A stretch of DNA of 64,000 nt from Rhodanobacter sp. (GTDB lineage: Bacteria > Pseudomonadota > Gammaproteobacteria > Xanthomonadales > Rhodanobacteraceae): the NCBI GenBank assembly GCA_004298045.1, contig SCRM01000020.1:62001-126000 (forward strand), in the 5' to 3' direction. A model generated the notes under the pieces. That model worked only from the letters and a program-made list of their open reading frames with translations, was not told the DNA's origin and made no database searches. Positions 45,446-52,485 of the stretch are shown here, piece by piece (position 1 is the stretch's first letter; every line of letters begins with the position of its first letter). A program made the translations under genes and the position numbers.

Positions 45446-46594
45446 TTAACGGGCCGGGGCGGGCGGTGGCCTTTTCGAATCTCGAATCCCGTCGCCCGAA
45501 TCCCGGTCACCAAAGGTGACCCGATACACCACCCCCGCCAGGTCGTCGCTGACCAGCACGCTGCCGTCGGGCAGGGGCTGCACGTCGGCAGGGCGGCCCC
45601 AGGCCTGTTCGTGCTGCTCGAAGCCGGTGACGAGCGGGGTGTAGCTGGCGACCTTGTTGCCGTCCAGACGCACGGCCATCACCCGGTAGCCGACTTTTTT
45701 CGAGCGGTTCCACGAGCCATGTTCGGCGATCAGGATCGCGCCGTGGTAGCTCGCCGGGAACATCCTGCCGGTGTAGAAGCGCATGCCGAGCGCGGCCACG
45801 TGGGCACCGAGTTTCAGCACCGGCGGCGTGTAGTCCTTGCACGCGTGGCCCTTGCCGAACTCGGGGTCGGGGATGTCGCCCTCGTGGCAATACGGAAAGC
45901 CGAAGTTTTCACCGGTGTGCGAGAGGCGGTTCAGCTCGTCGCTGGGGATGTCGTCGCCCAGCAGGTCGCGGCCGTTGTCGGTGAACCAGAGCTGGTGCGA
46001 GCCGGGGCGCCAGTCGAAACCGACGGTGTTGCGGATGCCGTAGGCCACGTCCTGCATGCCGCTGCCGTCCGAGTTCATGCGCGTGAGCTTGGCGAACGCC
46101 TTGCCCTTGTCGCACACGTTGCACGGTGCGCCAATCGGCACGTACAGCTTGTCGTCCGGGCCGAACGCGATGAAACGCCAGCCATGGCTGGTTTCGGTCG
46201 GCAGCTGGTCGGTGACCAACTCGGGCTTCGGCGGGTCGTCGAGGAGGTGTTCGATGTCGCGCAGCACGTAGATGCGGCTCACCGCGGAGATGTAGAGATC
46301 ACCGTGGCGGAAGGCGACGCCAACCGGCAACTCCAGGCCGCTGGCAATCACTCGTATCTTGTCCGCGTGGCCGGCGTGGCCGGTATCGGTCAGCGCATAC
46401 ACCTTGCCCGCGCCGGTCGAGCCGACGAACACCGTGCCGTTGGTGCCGACCGCGATTTCACGCGCGTTCGGTACCGCGTCGGCATACACCGCAATGTGGA
46501 ACCCAGGCGGTAGCGCCAGGCGATCCAGCTGCACGGCCGCCAGCGCGGGCAGCGGCAACAGCAAGGCAAGCAACCAGCAAGCGACAAGACGCAT
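45446..46594 (-). CDS. PQQ-type soluble sugar (sorbosone) dehydrogenase family protein
   Basis: A 382-aa periplasmic beta-propeller protein. A signal peptide ([18 protein letters not shown]) precedes [19 protein letters not shown]. The family blocks [20 protein letters not shown] near residue 100, [23 protein letters not shown] near 145 and [17 protein letters not shown] near 300 are present, as in L-sorbosone dehydrogenase-like proteins; the substrate is unknown. The domain ends at GVVYRVTFG. The last 20 residues ([11 protein letters not shown], then KRPPPAPAR) are encoded by the GAATCCC-type repeat at 45473-45505, so the natural stop was probably lost to repeat insertion. Confidence 0.87.
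   Translation of the reverse strand: MRLVACWLLALLLPLPALAAVQLDRLALPPGFHIAVYADAVPNAREIAVGTNGTVFVGSTGAGKVYALTDTGHAGHADKIRVIASGLELPVGVAFRHGDLYISAVSRIYVLRDIEHLLDDPPKPELVTDQLPTETSHGWRFIAFGPDDKLYVPIGAPCNVCDKGKAFAKLTRMNSDGSGMQDVAYGIRNTVGFDWRPGSHQLWFTDNGRDLLGDDIPSDELNRLSHTGENFGFPYCHEGDIPDPEFGKGHACKDYTPPVLKLGAHVAALGMRFYTGRMFPASYHGAILIAEHGSWNRSKKVGYRVMAVRLDGNKVASYTPLVTGFEQHEQAWGRPADVQPLPDGSVLVSDDLAGVVYRVTFGDRDSGDGIRDSKRPPPAPAR
45473..45505. repeat. GAATCCC-type repeat within the 3' end of the sugar dehydrogenase gene
   Basis: Plus strand TCGAATCTCGAATCCC followed by CGCCCGAATCCCGG. It matches the repeats at 3277-3300 and 33935-33974, and a related GGGATTGGGGATTGG run stands at 45409-45424 in front of the PEBP gene. 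On the minus strand it supplies codons for the dehydrogenase tail. Confidence 0.55.
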
Positions 46595-46695
46595 CGGGAT
46601 CGTCTCCGCAGGGCGGACCACCAGCCTATACCGCCCGCGCGTGCGCGTCAGCCGCAGCCGTCGCTCTGCTAACGTAGGCGCCCTGCGGAGGGGCC

Positions 46696-46827
46696 ATGAG
46701 CGAGCTGGAAGACCTGACCACGTTGCTCGCCGCACTGGCGCAAACCCGCCCGCTGTCGGTGCTGATGCGCGAGCAGGTTGATGCACTGCGCACATGGGCG
46801 CAGGGGCGTTGCGTGATGGTGGATTGA
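46696..46827 (+). CDS. 43-residue hypothetical protein upstream of DUF3820 gene
   Basis: A short open frame (MSELEDLTTLLAALAQTRPL..., ending in CVMVD) with a strong GGAGGGG Shine-Dalgarno six bases before the ATG. It ends one base before the GTG start of the DUF3820 gene, so coupling is likely. It is predicted to be helical, with no membrane segment and one cysteine. The function is unknown; it could also act as a leader peptide that sets translation of the following gene. Confidence 0.55.
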   Translation: MSELEDLTTLLAALAQTRPLSVLMREQVDALRTWAQGRCVMVD

Positions 46828-46828
46828 C

Positions 46829-47041
46829 GTGGACCCGGAAGACCTCAAACGCCTGCTGACGGTGCGCATGCCGTACGGCAAGTTCCAGGGTCGGCTGATC
46901 GGCGATCTGCCCGGCAGCTATCTCGCGTGGTTCGTGCGTACCGGCCTGCCGCGCGGACAGCTTGGCCGCCTGCTCGCGCTCGCCCACGAAATCGACCACA
47001 ACGGCCTGCGCGACTTGCTGCAGCCGTTGCGGGGGCGGTGA
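46829..47041 (+). CDS. DUF3820 family protein (YpeB-like)
   Basis: A 70-aa protein with the family core RMPYGKFQGRLIGDLPGSYLAWF near residue 13, then LPRGQLGRLLALAHEIDHNGL. DUF3820 proteins, annotated in some databases as putative quorum-sensing-regulated factors, have no proven function. The start is GTG at 46829, adjacent to the stop of the 43-aa frame. It converges with the YheT-like hydrolase 29 bp away. Confidence 0.85.
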   Translation: MDPEDLKRLLTVRMPYGKFQGRLIGDLPGSYLAWFVRTGLPRGQLGRLLALAHEIDHNGLRDLLQPLRGR

Positions 47042-47069
47042 GTGGCGGCACACCCGTGCCAGCGCACCG

Positions 47070-48077
47070 TTACAGGTTGTCTGCCATCGCGTCGAAGCGG
47101 GCGGCGATGTAGGCGTCGGTGAAGCTGGTCATGCTGCGGCCGCGGATGAAGCCGCAGTGGCCGCCGTGGTCGGCGATGTCGAGTTCCACGGTGGGTGGCA
47201 GGCGCAGGTGTTCGAACGCATCGACCGGAATCACCGGGTCGTCGCGGGCGGTGAGGATGGTGGCCGGCACGTGCAGGTTCATCAGGGTGTCGCCGGCCAC
47301 CGAATAGCCGTCCAGATACTGCTGCAGGCTGTCGAAATCGGTGTGCTGGCGCACCAGCGATTCGGTCAGCCCGCGCAGGTCCTTTTTGAGCTCGCCCATC
47401 TCGAAGTAATGGTGCTGCGGAAACGCCTTCTGTTTTTTCAGCAGCGAATGCCGCCACTTGTGCATGAAGTACGCGCGGTAAAACCACGGCGCGCGCGCTT
47501 CCAGCGAAAACAGGCCCGCGGCGGGGTCGATGATCGGGCACACCGCAAGCACGTAGCGCAGCGGAAGACCGGCATCCGGCGCGGCCAGCGCCGCGCGCAG
47601 CGCGAAGTTGCCGCCCAGCGAAAAACCGGCGAGCGCGAGTGGGCGCGCCGGCCAGCGGTGCGCGATGTCGCCGAGCGCGTGCACCACCTCGTCGAGCCGG
47701 CAGGAGTGGAACAACGCCTCGTTCAGCGCGTGGCTGTCGCCGTGGTCGCGAAAATTGAGACGGAACACATCCCAGCCGTCGGCAAGCAGGCGGCTGCCGG
47801 TTTGCAGCACGTAGGTGGAGTCGACGCTGCCTTCCCAGCCGTGGAACAGCACCGCCAGGCCGCGTGCCTGCGCGTGCACGTGCTGTGCAGTGAACGCGCC
47901 GGTCAGGCGCACGCCGTTGCCGCCATCCACCACGGTGGGCTCGGCGCCGAGCTGCACCGTGCGCGCGGCGCGCGGCAGCAGCAACCGGCGCACGCCGCTG
48001 GAAGAGAGCATGGTCTGGATGTGGCCGTTGGTCAGCGGCCAATGCGGATGGAAATCCGCAGCGTGCATCAGCGTCAT
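47070..48077 (-). CDS. YheT-family alpha/beta hydrolase
   Basis: A 335-aa alpha/beta-hydrolase. The N-terminal HWPLTNGHIQTML block is diagnostic of the YheT group. The oxyanion region is VLFHGWEGSVDSTY near residue 75, the nucleophile is Ser153 in GFSLGGN, the acid lies in TARDDPVIP near 270, and the histidine in DHGGHCGF near 300. The substrate is unknown; related enzymes are esterases. Its start codon overlaps the plsC stop (ATGA), so the two are co-translated, possibly linking it to lipid metabolism. Confidence 0.9.
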   Translation of the reverse strand: MTLMHAADFHPHWPLTNGHIQTMLSSSGVRRLLLPRAARTVQLGAEPTVVDGGNGVRLTGAFTAQHVHAQARGLAVLFHGWEGSVDSTYVLQTGSRLLADGWDVFRLNFRDHGDSHALNEALFHSCRLDEVVHALGDIAHRWPARPLALAGFSLGGNFALRAALAAPDAGLPLRYVLAVCPIIDPAAGLFSLEARAPWFYRAYFMHKWRHSLLKKQKAFPQHHYFEMGELKKDLRGLTESLVRQHTDFDSLQQYLDGYSVAGDTLMNLHVPATILTARDDPVIPVDAFEHLRLPPTVELDIADHGGHCGFIRGRSMTSFTDAYIAARFDAMADNL

Positions 48078-48874
48078 GCCACGTGGTCTTCCAGTGCGGC
48101 GCCGATGCGGTCGCGCGCCAGCTCGGCCATCTTGCGGCGCGCGTCCGGCGAGGGCGGCACCGGCGGCAAGAAATGCACTTCCACCGCCATCGGTTCCCCG
48201 GCCAGGAGGCGCACGAAGTTGCCGAAAAAGCTCTCGCCGTCGCGGAAGCCGGCATCGAACTGGCGGCGGCCATGGCGCACGAACCGCAGCGCCACCGGCT
48301 GCACCACGGCCGGGGCGTCGAGCGCGGCCTGGAACAGCCGCGCGTGGAACACTTTCAGCTCACCGTTGTGGCTGGTGCCGCCTTCCGGAAACACGCCGAC
48401 CGAGCGCCCGGCCTGCAGGCATCCGATCATCACCTGCAGCACGTGGGTGAGCGAATGGTTGTTGCCGCGGCGGTGAAAAATGGTGCCGCCGCTGGCGGCG
48501 AGCCACCCCACCAGCGGCCAGTGGGCAATCTCGGCCTTGGCCACGAAACACAACGCGCGCTGGCTGTGCAGCAGCACGATGTCGATCCAGGAGGTGTGGT
48601 TGGCGATGAACAGCACCGGGTCGTGCAGCGGCTCCCCGATGCGCACGGTGCGCAGCCCGAAGATGCGCAGCAGGCCGGTGGCCCACCAGCGGATCATGCG
48701 ATGCGGCAACGGCTCGCGCCCGCCGCGCATCACGCAGTGCTGGTTCCAGCTGAGCACCAGTCCGGCCAGGAGGATCGCCAGCACGATGTGTACCAGCAGC
48801 AGCGGCACCCGCCACAGGCAACGCCAGGGTTGCAGCCGGGGGTGGACAGGCAGAGGGGACGTCGCGGTATCCAT
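48074..48874 (-). CDS. plsC: 1-acyl-sn-glycerol-3-phosphate acyltransferase (PlsC family)
   Basis: A 266-aa membrane-bound acyltransferase for phosphatidic acid synthesis. There is an N-terminal hydrophobic anchor (LLVHIVLAILLAGLVLSW), the catalytic NHTSWIDIVLLH (H-X4-D) near residue 92, the acyl-acceptor site GGTIFHRRG near 135 and VGVFPEGGTSHNG near 165. A cytoplasmic C-terminal part follows. The chromosome may carry other PlsC paralogues, so the physiological acyl donor and acceptor remain inferred. It overlaps the downstream YheT-like gene. Confidence 0.9.
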   Translation of the reverse strand: MDTATSPLPVHPRLQPWRCLWRVPLLLVHIVLAILLAGLVLSWNQHCVMRGGREPLPHRMIRWWATGLLRIFGLRTVRIGEPLHDPVLFIANHTSWIDIVLLHSQRALCFVAKAEIAHWPLVGWLAASGGTIFHRRGNNHSLTHVLQVMIGCLQAGRSVGVFPEGGTSHNGELKVFHARLFQAALDAPAVVQPVALRFVRHGRRQFDAGFRDGESFFGNFVRLLAGEPMAVEVHFLPPVPPSPDARRKMAELARDRIGAALEDHVA

Positions 48875-48886
48875 CGGCCGCCAAGT

Positions 48887-49402
48887 CTAGCGTTTGTTGC
48901 CCGCACTGTTTTGCGTTCGCGCCAGGGCGTGTTCCGCGCGCGAAAGCGGCAGCGACGGGGAGCGCTTGACGGTGCGCAGCACGAAACTGGAATTGACGTC
49001 GGCCACGCCGGCCGCGTTCAACAGGTGATCGAGCAGGAAGCGCGAAAAGTCGGCGAGGTCGGCCACGTAGACATGCAGGAGGTAATCCATGTTGCCGGTC
49101 AGCGCGTGGCAGGCCACGACCTCGTCCCAGCTCGCGACGCGCTCGACGAAGCGCTCGATCATGGCCGCCTCGTGCTTCTCCAACTGCACCCGCACGAAGG
49201 CCTGCAACCCCAGGCCCACTGCCAGCGGATCGACCTGTGCCGCGTAGCCGGTGATGACGCCATCAGCTTCGAGATGCTGCAGTCGGCGCAGGCAGGCCGA
49301 GGGCGACAGGTTCACCCGCTCGGCGAGCTCGGCATTGGTAATGCGGCCCTCGACCTGCACTGTGGCAAGCAGGCGCAGGTCGATGCGATCCAACGTGTTC
49401 AT
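48887..49402 (-). CDS. Lrp/AsnC-family regulator, probable controller of phhA
   Basis: A 171-aa Lrp/AsnC protein: an N-terminal HTH with LDRIDLRLLATVQVEGRITN and AELAERVNLSPSACLRRLQHLE, then the RAM (ligand-binding) domain with VDPLAVGLGLQAFVRVQLE and CHALTGNMDYLLHVYVAD. It is divergent from phhA with 136 bp between. In Pseudomonas and relatives amino-acid catabolic genes are often adjacent to such a regulator, so phenylalanine or tyrosine sensing is plausible. An inverted repeat in the gap is a candidate binding site. Confidence 0.92.
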   Translation of the reverse strand: MNTLDRIDLRLLATVQVEGRITNAELAERVNLSPSACLRRLQHLEADGVITGYAAQVDPLAVGLGLQAFVRVQLEKHEAAMIERFVERVASWDEVVACHALTGNMDYLLHVYVADLADFSRFLLDHLLNAAGVADVNSSFVLRTVKRSPSLPLSRAEHALARTQNSAGNKR

Positions 49403-49438
49403 GCACGAAGCCTTCCTTACACGTGCCAGCTGCGCACG

Positions 49439-49473
49439 TTTGTTGCATATCTACCGCGCTGCTGCGCAACAAA
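49439..49473. promoter_or_regulatory. Inverted repeat between Lrp gene and phhA
   Basis: TTTGTTGC (49439-49446) and GCAACAAA (49466-49473) are perfect inverted arms 19 bases apart, midway between divergent starts. The placement suits an Lrp-family operator serving both genes. Confidence 0.45.
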
Positions 49474-49538
49474 GCAAGCCTGATGCGTGGCGTAGGCCGT
49501 ATGCTCGAAACATTCATCGAGCGCCGTCCGGAGTTTTC

Positions 49539-50435
49539 ATGGGTACCGCCGTCACCCCCCGCAAGATCGAAAGCCAGCACACCGATCGCGGCACCATCCC
49601 GGTTTACGCCACGGGCGTCGTCGAGCAGCCGTGGGAAAGCTACAGCCGCACCGACCACGACGTGTGGAATGCACTGTACAAGCGCCAGCGCGCACTGCTG
49701 CCGGGGCGTGCCTGCGACGAGTTCCTGGATGGCGTCGCACGCCTCGGGCTGGGCGAGAACGGCATTCCCAAATTCGAGGATCTCGACCGGGTACTGCGCA
49801 AGGCCACCGGTTGGGAGCTGGTCGGGGTCGAGGGCTTGCTACCCGAGCAGGTGTTTTTCGACCATCTCGCCAACCGCCGGTTTCCGGTGACCTGGTGGAT
49901 CCGCAAACCGGAGCAGATGGATTACCTCTCCGAGCCGGATTTATTCCACGACCTGTTCGGCCACGTGCCGCTGCTGCTCAACCCGGTGTTTGCCGATTAC
50001 ATGCAGGCCTATGGCCGCGGCGGCATGAAGGCGTTCGGCATCGGCCCGGAAGCACTGGCCAACCTTACCCGGCTGTATTGGTACACGGTGGAATTCGGCC
50101 TCATCAACACCGCCGCCGGCCAGCGCATCTATGGCGCCGGCATCTTGAGCTCGAAAGGCGAGTCGGTGTACTGCCTCGATGCGCCGGCGCCCAACCGCAT
50201 CGGCTTCAACCTCGAACGCATCATGCGTGCGCGCTACCGCATCGACACCTACCAGCAAACCTATTTCGTGATCGAGAACTTCGAACAGTTGTTCAACGCC
50301 ACCAAGCCGGATTTCGCGCCGATCTACGCCAGGCTGCGCGATTTGCCGGCGGTGCCGGCCGCTGAGGTGCTGGCGGGCGACAAGGTGTTCAACCGCGGTA
50401 CCCGCGAAGGCTTTGCGACCGACGCCGACGCGTGA
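49539..50435 (+). CDS. phhA: Phenylalanine 4-monooxygenase
   Basis: Pterin- and iron-dependent hydroxylation of phenylalanine to tyrosine. The 298-aa protein is the bacterial catalytic-domain-only form. Iron ligands are His137 and His142 in DLFHDLFGHVPLL and Glu185 in YTVEFGL. RRFPVTWWIRKPEQMDYL lies before them and YRIDTYQQTYFVI near residue 245. GGAG stands about six bases before the ATG at 49539, and the longer upstream frame has no likeness. No pterin dehydratase (phhB) gene is adjacent. The Lrp-type regulator is divergent. Confidence 0.96.
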   Translation: MGTAVTPRKIESQHTDRGTIPVYATGVVEQPWESYSRTDHDVWNALYKRQRALLPGRACDEFLDGVARLGLGENGIPKFEDLDRVLRKATGWELVGVEGLLPEQVFFDHLANRRFPVTWWIRKPEQMDYLSEPDLFHDLFGHVPLLLNPVFADYMQAYGRGGMKAFGIGPEALANLTRLYWYTVEFGLINTAAGQRIYGAGILSSKGESVYCLDAPAPNRIGFNLERIMRARYRIDTYQQTYFVIENFEQLFNATKPDFAPIYARLRDLPAVPAAEVLAGDKVFNRGTREGFATDADA

Positions 50436-50544
50436 GGGTATTGACCGCTTGCGGCCCATATTTGCATGCGTCATGCCACGGACAGGCGGTTCCTGGAACC
50501 TCTTCGGGCGTCGCCGCCGGTGTTTCCGCGTCCACCCTCCCGGA

Positions 50545-51213
50545 TCAACGCCGGTGCGCGGTCACCCATGGCCGCACGATGCTGGTCCATAGCTCGTAGC
50601 CCGCACGGTTCATGTGCAGGCCGTCCTGGATGAACCACCTGGTTTGCGGCTGGCCGTCCCGGCCCAGCATCGGCGTGAAGACATCCAGGTACGTCACCTG
50701 TTTTTGCGTGGCCGCGTAAGCGCGCACCAAGGCGTTTGCGGCGCGGATCTGCGGCAGCAGAGACTTGCGCGCGATGCTGGGCTTGATCGCGATGAAGGCG
50801 ATCGGCACCCCCGGGTCGACGGCGCGCGCCTTGCGCACAAAGGCCGCGAAGTCATCCCGCACCTGCTGCGGGCGATTGCCGGCTGCAATGTCGTTGTCGC
50901 CGGCGTACATCACGATCGCGCGCGGGTGGTAGGGCGCCACGATGCGGTCGGCGAAGAACGTGCTGTCGGCGATTTCCGAACCGCCGAAGCCGCGGTTGAT
51001 CGTGCGTACATTGGGGAAATCCGCCGCCAGCTCCTTCCAGAAGCGGATCGACGAGCTGCCGATGAACAGCACTGCGCCAGGCGGTGGCGGGTTGCTGCGA
51101 TCCGCCGCCTCGAATGCCGCGATGTCGGCGTTCCATTGCGTGTGGTCGTCGGCCGCGCGCGCGGCCGCGTACGGCGGCAGCACCAGTAGCAGCACTATCA
51201 GCCAGTGTTTCAT
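50545..51213 (-). CDS. Secreted SGNH/GDSL-family hydrolase
   Basis: A 222-aa exported esterase-like protein. A signal peptide (KHWLIVLLLVLPPYAAARA) is followed by block I FIGSSSIRFWKEL (Ser near residue 52), block II NRGFGGSEI, block III YAGDNDIAAG and block V DGLHMNRAGYELW with the Asp-His pair. It belongs to the platelet-activating-factor acetylhydrolase-like SGNH group. The start codon overlaps the stop of the RES toxin gene (ATGA), so it is produced from the same message, an unusual partner for a toxin-antitoxin pair. Confidence 0.86.
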   Translation of the reverse strand: MKHWLIVLLLVLPPYAAARAADDHTQWNADIAAFEAADRSNPPPPGAVLFIGSSSIRFWKELAADFPNVRTINRGFGGSEIADSTFFADRIVAPYHPRAIVMYAGDNDIAAGNRPQQVRDDFAAFVRKARAVDPGVPIAFIAIKPSIARKSLLPQIRAANALVRAYAATQKQVTYLDVFTPMLGRDGQPQTRWFIQDGLHMNRAGYELWTSIVRPWVTAHRR

Positions 51214-51914
51214 CGTGACTTCCGTGGTGGGTTGCGGATGAGTTCCGACACTTCCAGCACCTGGCTGATGCGCCGTCCGTCCCAACGATAGATCAGGTGT
51301 TGCGCCTGCACGCAGGGGGCGACGACGTCCGGCCAAAACGCGGCGATGCACTCGCCGCCACGGTCGCGCACGCTGTCGTAGACGATGCCGTTGCTGCCAG
51401 CCGCACGCAGCGTTCGCGCCAGGGCGACGCTGGCCGTATAGACGTCCGGATTGTGCTGTGCCTTCCAGCCGCCGCGGATGTCGTGCAGCGGGGCGTGGAC
51501 GCGGGTGTCGTAGCACCGCATCTGCACCTTGCAGGGCGGTTCGGCGGTGGCGGCCAGAAACCGTTCGCGGTGGTACACCGTTTCCTCCACCGCGGTCGCC
51601 ACGGCGTGCGCCGCGTAGAACACGCCCCAGCTGCCATCGGAAAACCGGCTGCCTTCGGGGTTCAGGTGGGTAAAGGCGGCCATTACCGGCGTGGCGCCCG
51701 GGCCGCTGATCCGGCGCGCCTTCGGCACCAGCGCCAGTGCGCCGAGTTCATCGCGCAGGCGCGGGTTGGTCATGGCCTCGATCACGAACAACGCCTCGAG
51801 GTCGGCCGCGTCGGCGATGCGATCGAACAATCCGGCCGGCGGAAACCGGCTGGGCACGATGCGGTAGGCGTGGCGCCAATGGATGGCGTGGACGGGCGGC
51901 AGGCTGGCAGACAT
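51210..51914 (-). CDS. RES-domain toxin
   Basis: A 234-aa RES-domain protein, by family a NAD-degrading toxin of type II systems. Visible are the N-terminal HAYRIVPSRFPP with the conserved arginine, GSRFSDGSWGVFYAAHAVATAVEETVYHRERF near residue 95-125 (in parts: the R-F-x-G block, the YAA block and the glutamate), then VYTASVALARTLRAAGSNGIVYDSVR near 185, with the conserved serine region. The partner antitoxin is encoded 64 bp upstream on the same strand. The length is in the normal range for the longer RES proteins. Confidence 0.87.
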   Translation of the reverse strand: MSASLPPVHAIHWRHAYRIVPSRFPPAGLFDRIADAADLEALFVIEAMTNPRLRDELGALALVPKARRISGPGATPVMAAFTHLNPEGSRFSDGSWGVFYAAHAVATAVEETVYHRERFLAATAEPPCKVQMRCYDTRVHAPLHDIRGGWKAQHNPDVYTASVALARTLRAAGSNGIVYDSVRDRGGECIAAFWPDVVAPCVQAQHLIYRWDGRRISQVLEVSELIRNPPRKSR

Positions 51915-51978
51915 GGGTACGATCCGTGCAGGACATGGCGAGCATGCGTTCGACGCGTCGCGCGGGCCGCGACGCGCC

Positions 51979-52392
51979 TCAGCCGCGTTGCGCGTCGAGA
52001 TACTGCCGCACCACGTAGAGGTCGGCCACGTTGCCGCTGAGCATGCGCGCCAGCGCCGGTTGCCCGCCAAATGGCCCGGCTGCATTGGGCTTGCGCAGCC
52101 AAGCGTCGGCCTGGGCCGGATCGGGGAACAGGATCTGCAGCGATTTCCAGATGCCGAGCAGGTAGCTGATGCGCTCCAGCGTGTCGCGCGACAGCGTGCC
52201 CGCGCGCTCGCGCTTCCACTTGTAGAACGTGGATTCCGGCGGATCGCCAAGCAGCTTGCGCTGCTCGGCGACACGCAGGTCCCAATGTTCGGCCAACCGG
52301 AAAAAGCTCCGCAGCGCCGGGGCGCCCAGCGTATCGGCGGGCAACAGGTACTGCGCGGCAGTATCGGCGACGCAGGGGGTACGAGCGTTCAT
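51979..52392 (-). CDS. Xre/MbcA/ParS-type antitoxin
   Basis: A 137-aa protein with an N-terminal Xre-like HTH (LRSFFRLAEHWDLRVAEQRKLLG, then STFYKWKRE) and a C-terminal toxin-binding MbcA/ParS (DUF2384) domain (LERISYLLGIWKSLQILFPDPAQADAWLRKPN and so on). It should neutralise the RES toxin encoded next and repress the operon. The operator candidate is a direct repeat CTATGA just upstream. The start at 52392 is preceded by GAGAG and TAAGG. Confidence 0.88.
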   Translation of the reverse strand: MNARTPCVADTAAQYLLPADTLGAPALRSFFRLAEHWDLRVAEQRKLLGDPPESTFYKWKRERAGTLSRDTLERISYLLGIWKSLQILFPDPAQADAWLRKPNAAGPFGGQPALARMLSGNVADLYVVRQYLDAQRG

Positions 52393-52405
52393 GGCCTTAC
52401 TCTCA

Positions 52406-52419
52406 CTATGAACCTATGA
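52406..52419. promoter_or_regulatory. Direct repeat upstream of the Xre-RES operon
   Basis: CTATGA occurs at 52406-52411 and 52414-52419, eight bases apart, 14 bases before the antitoxin start, inside an AT-rich promoter-like stretch. This suits autoregulation by the Xre protein; binding itself is untested. Confidence 0.4.
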
Positions 52420-52485
52420 CGAAACCTACTACATACATAAAGTTCACGCCAGTACCTGTCGAGGTTCCCTGCGGTCCGTTTGAGG

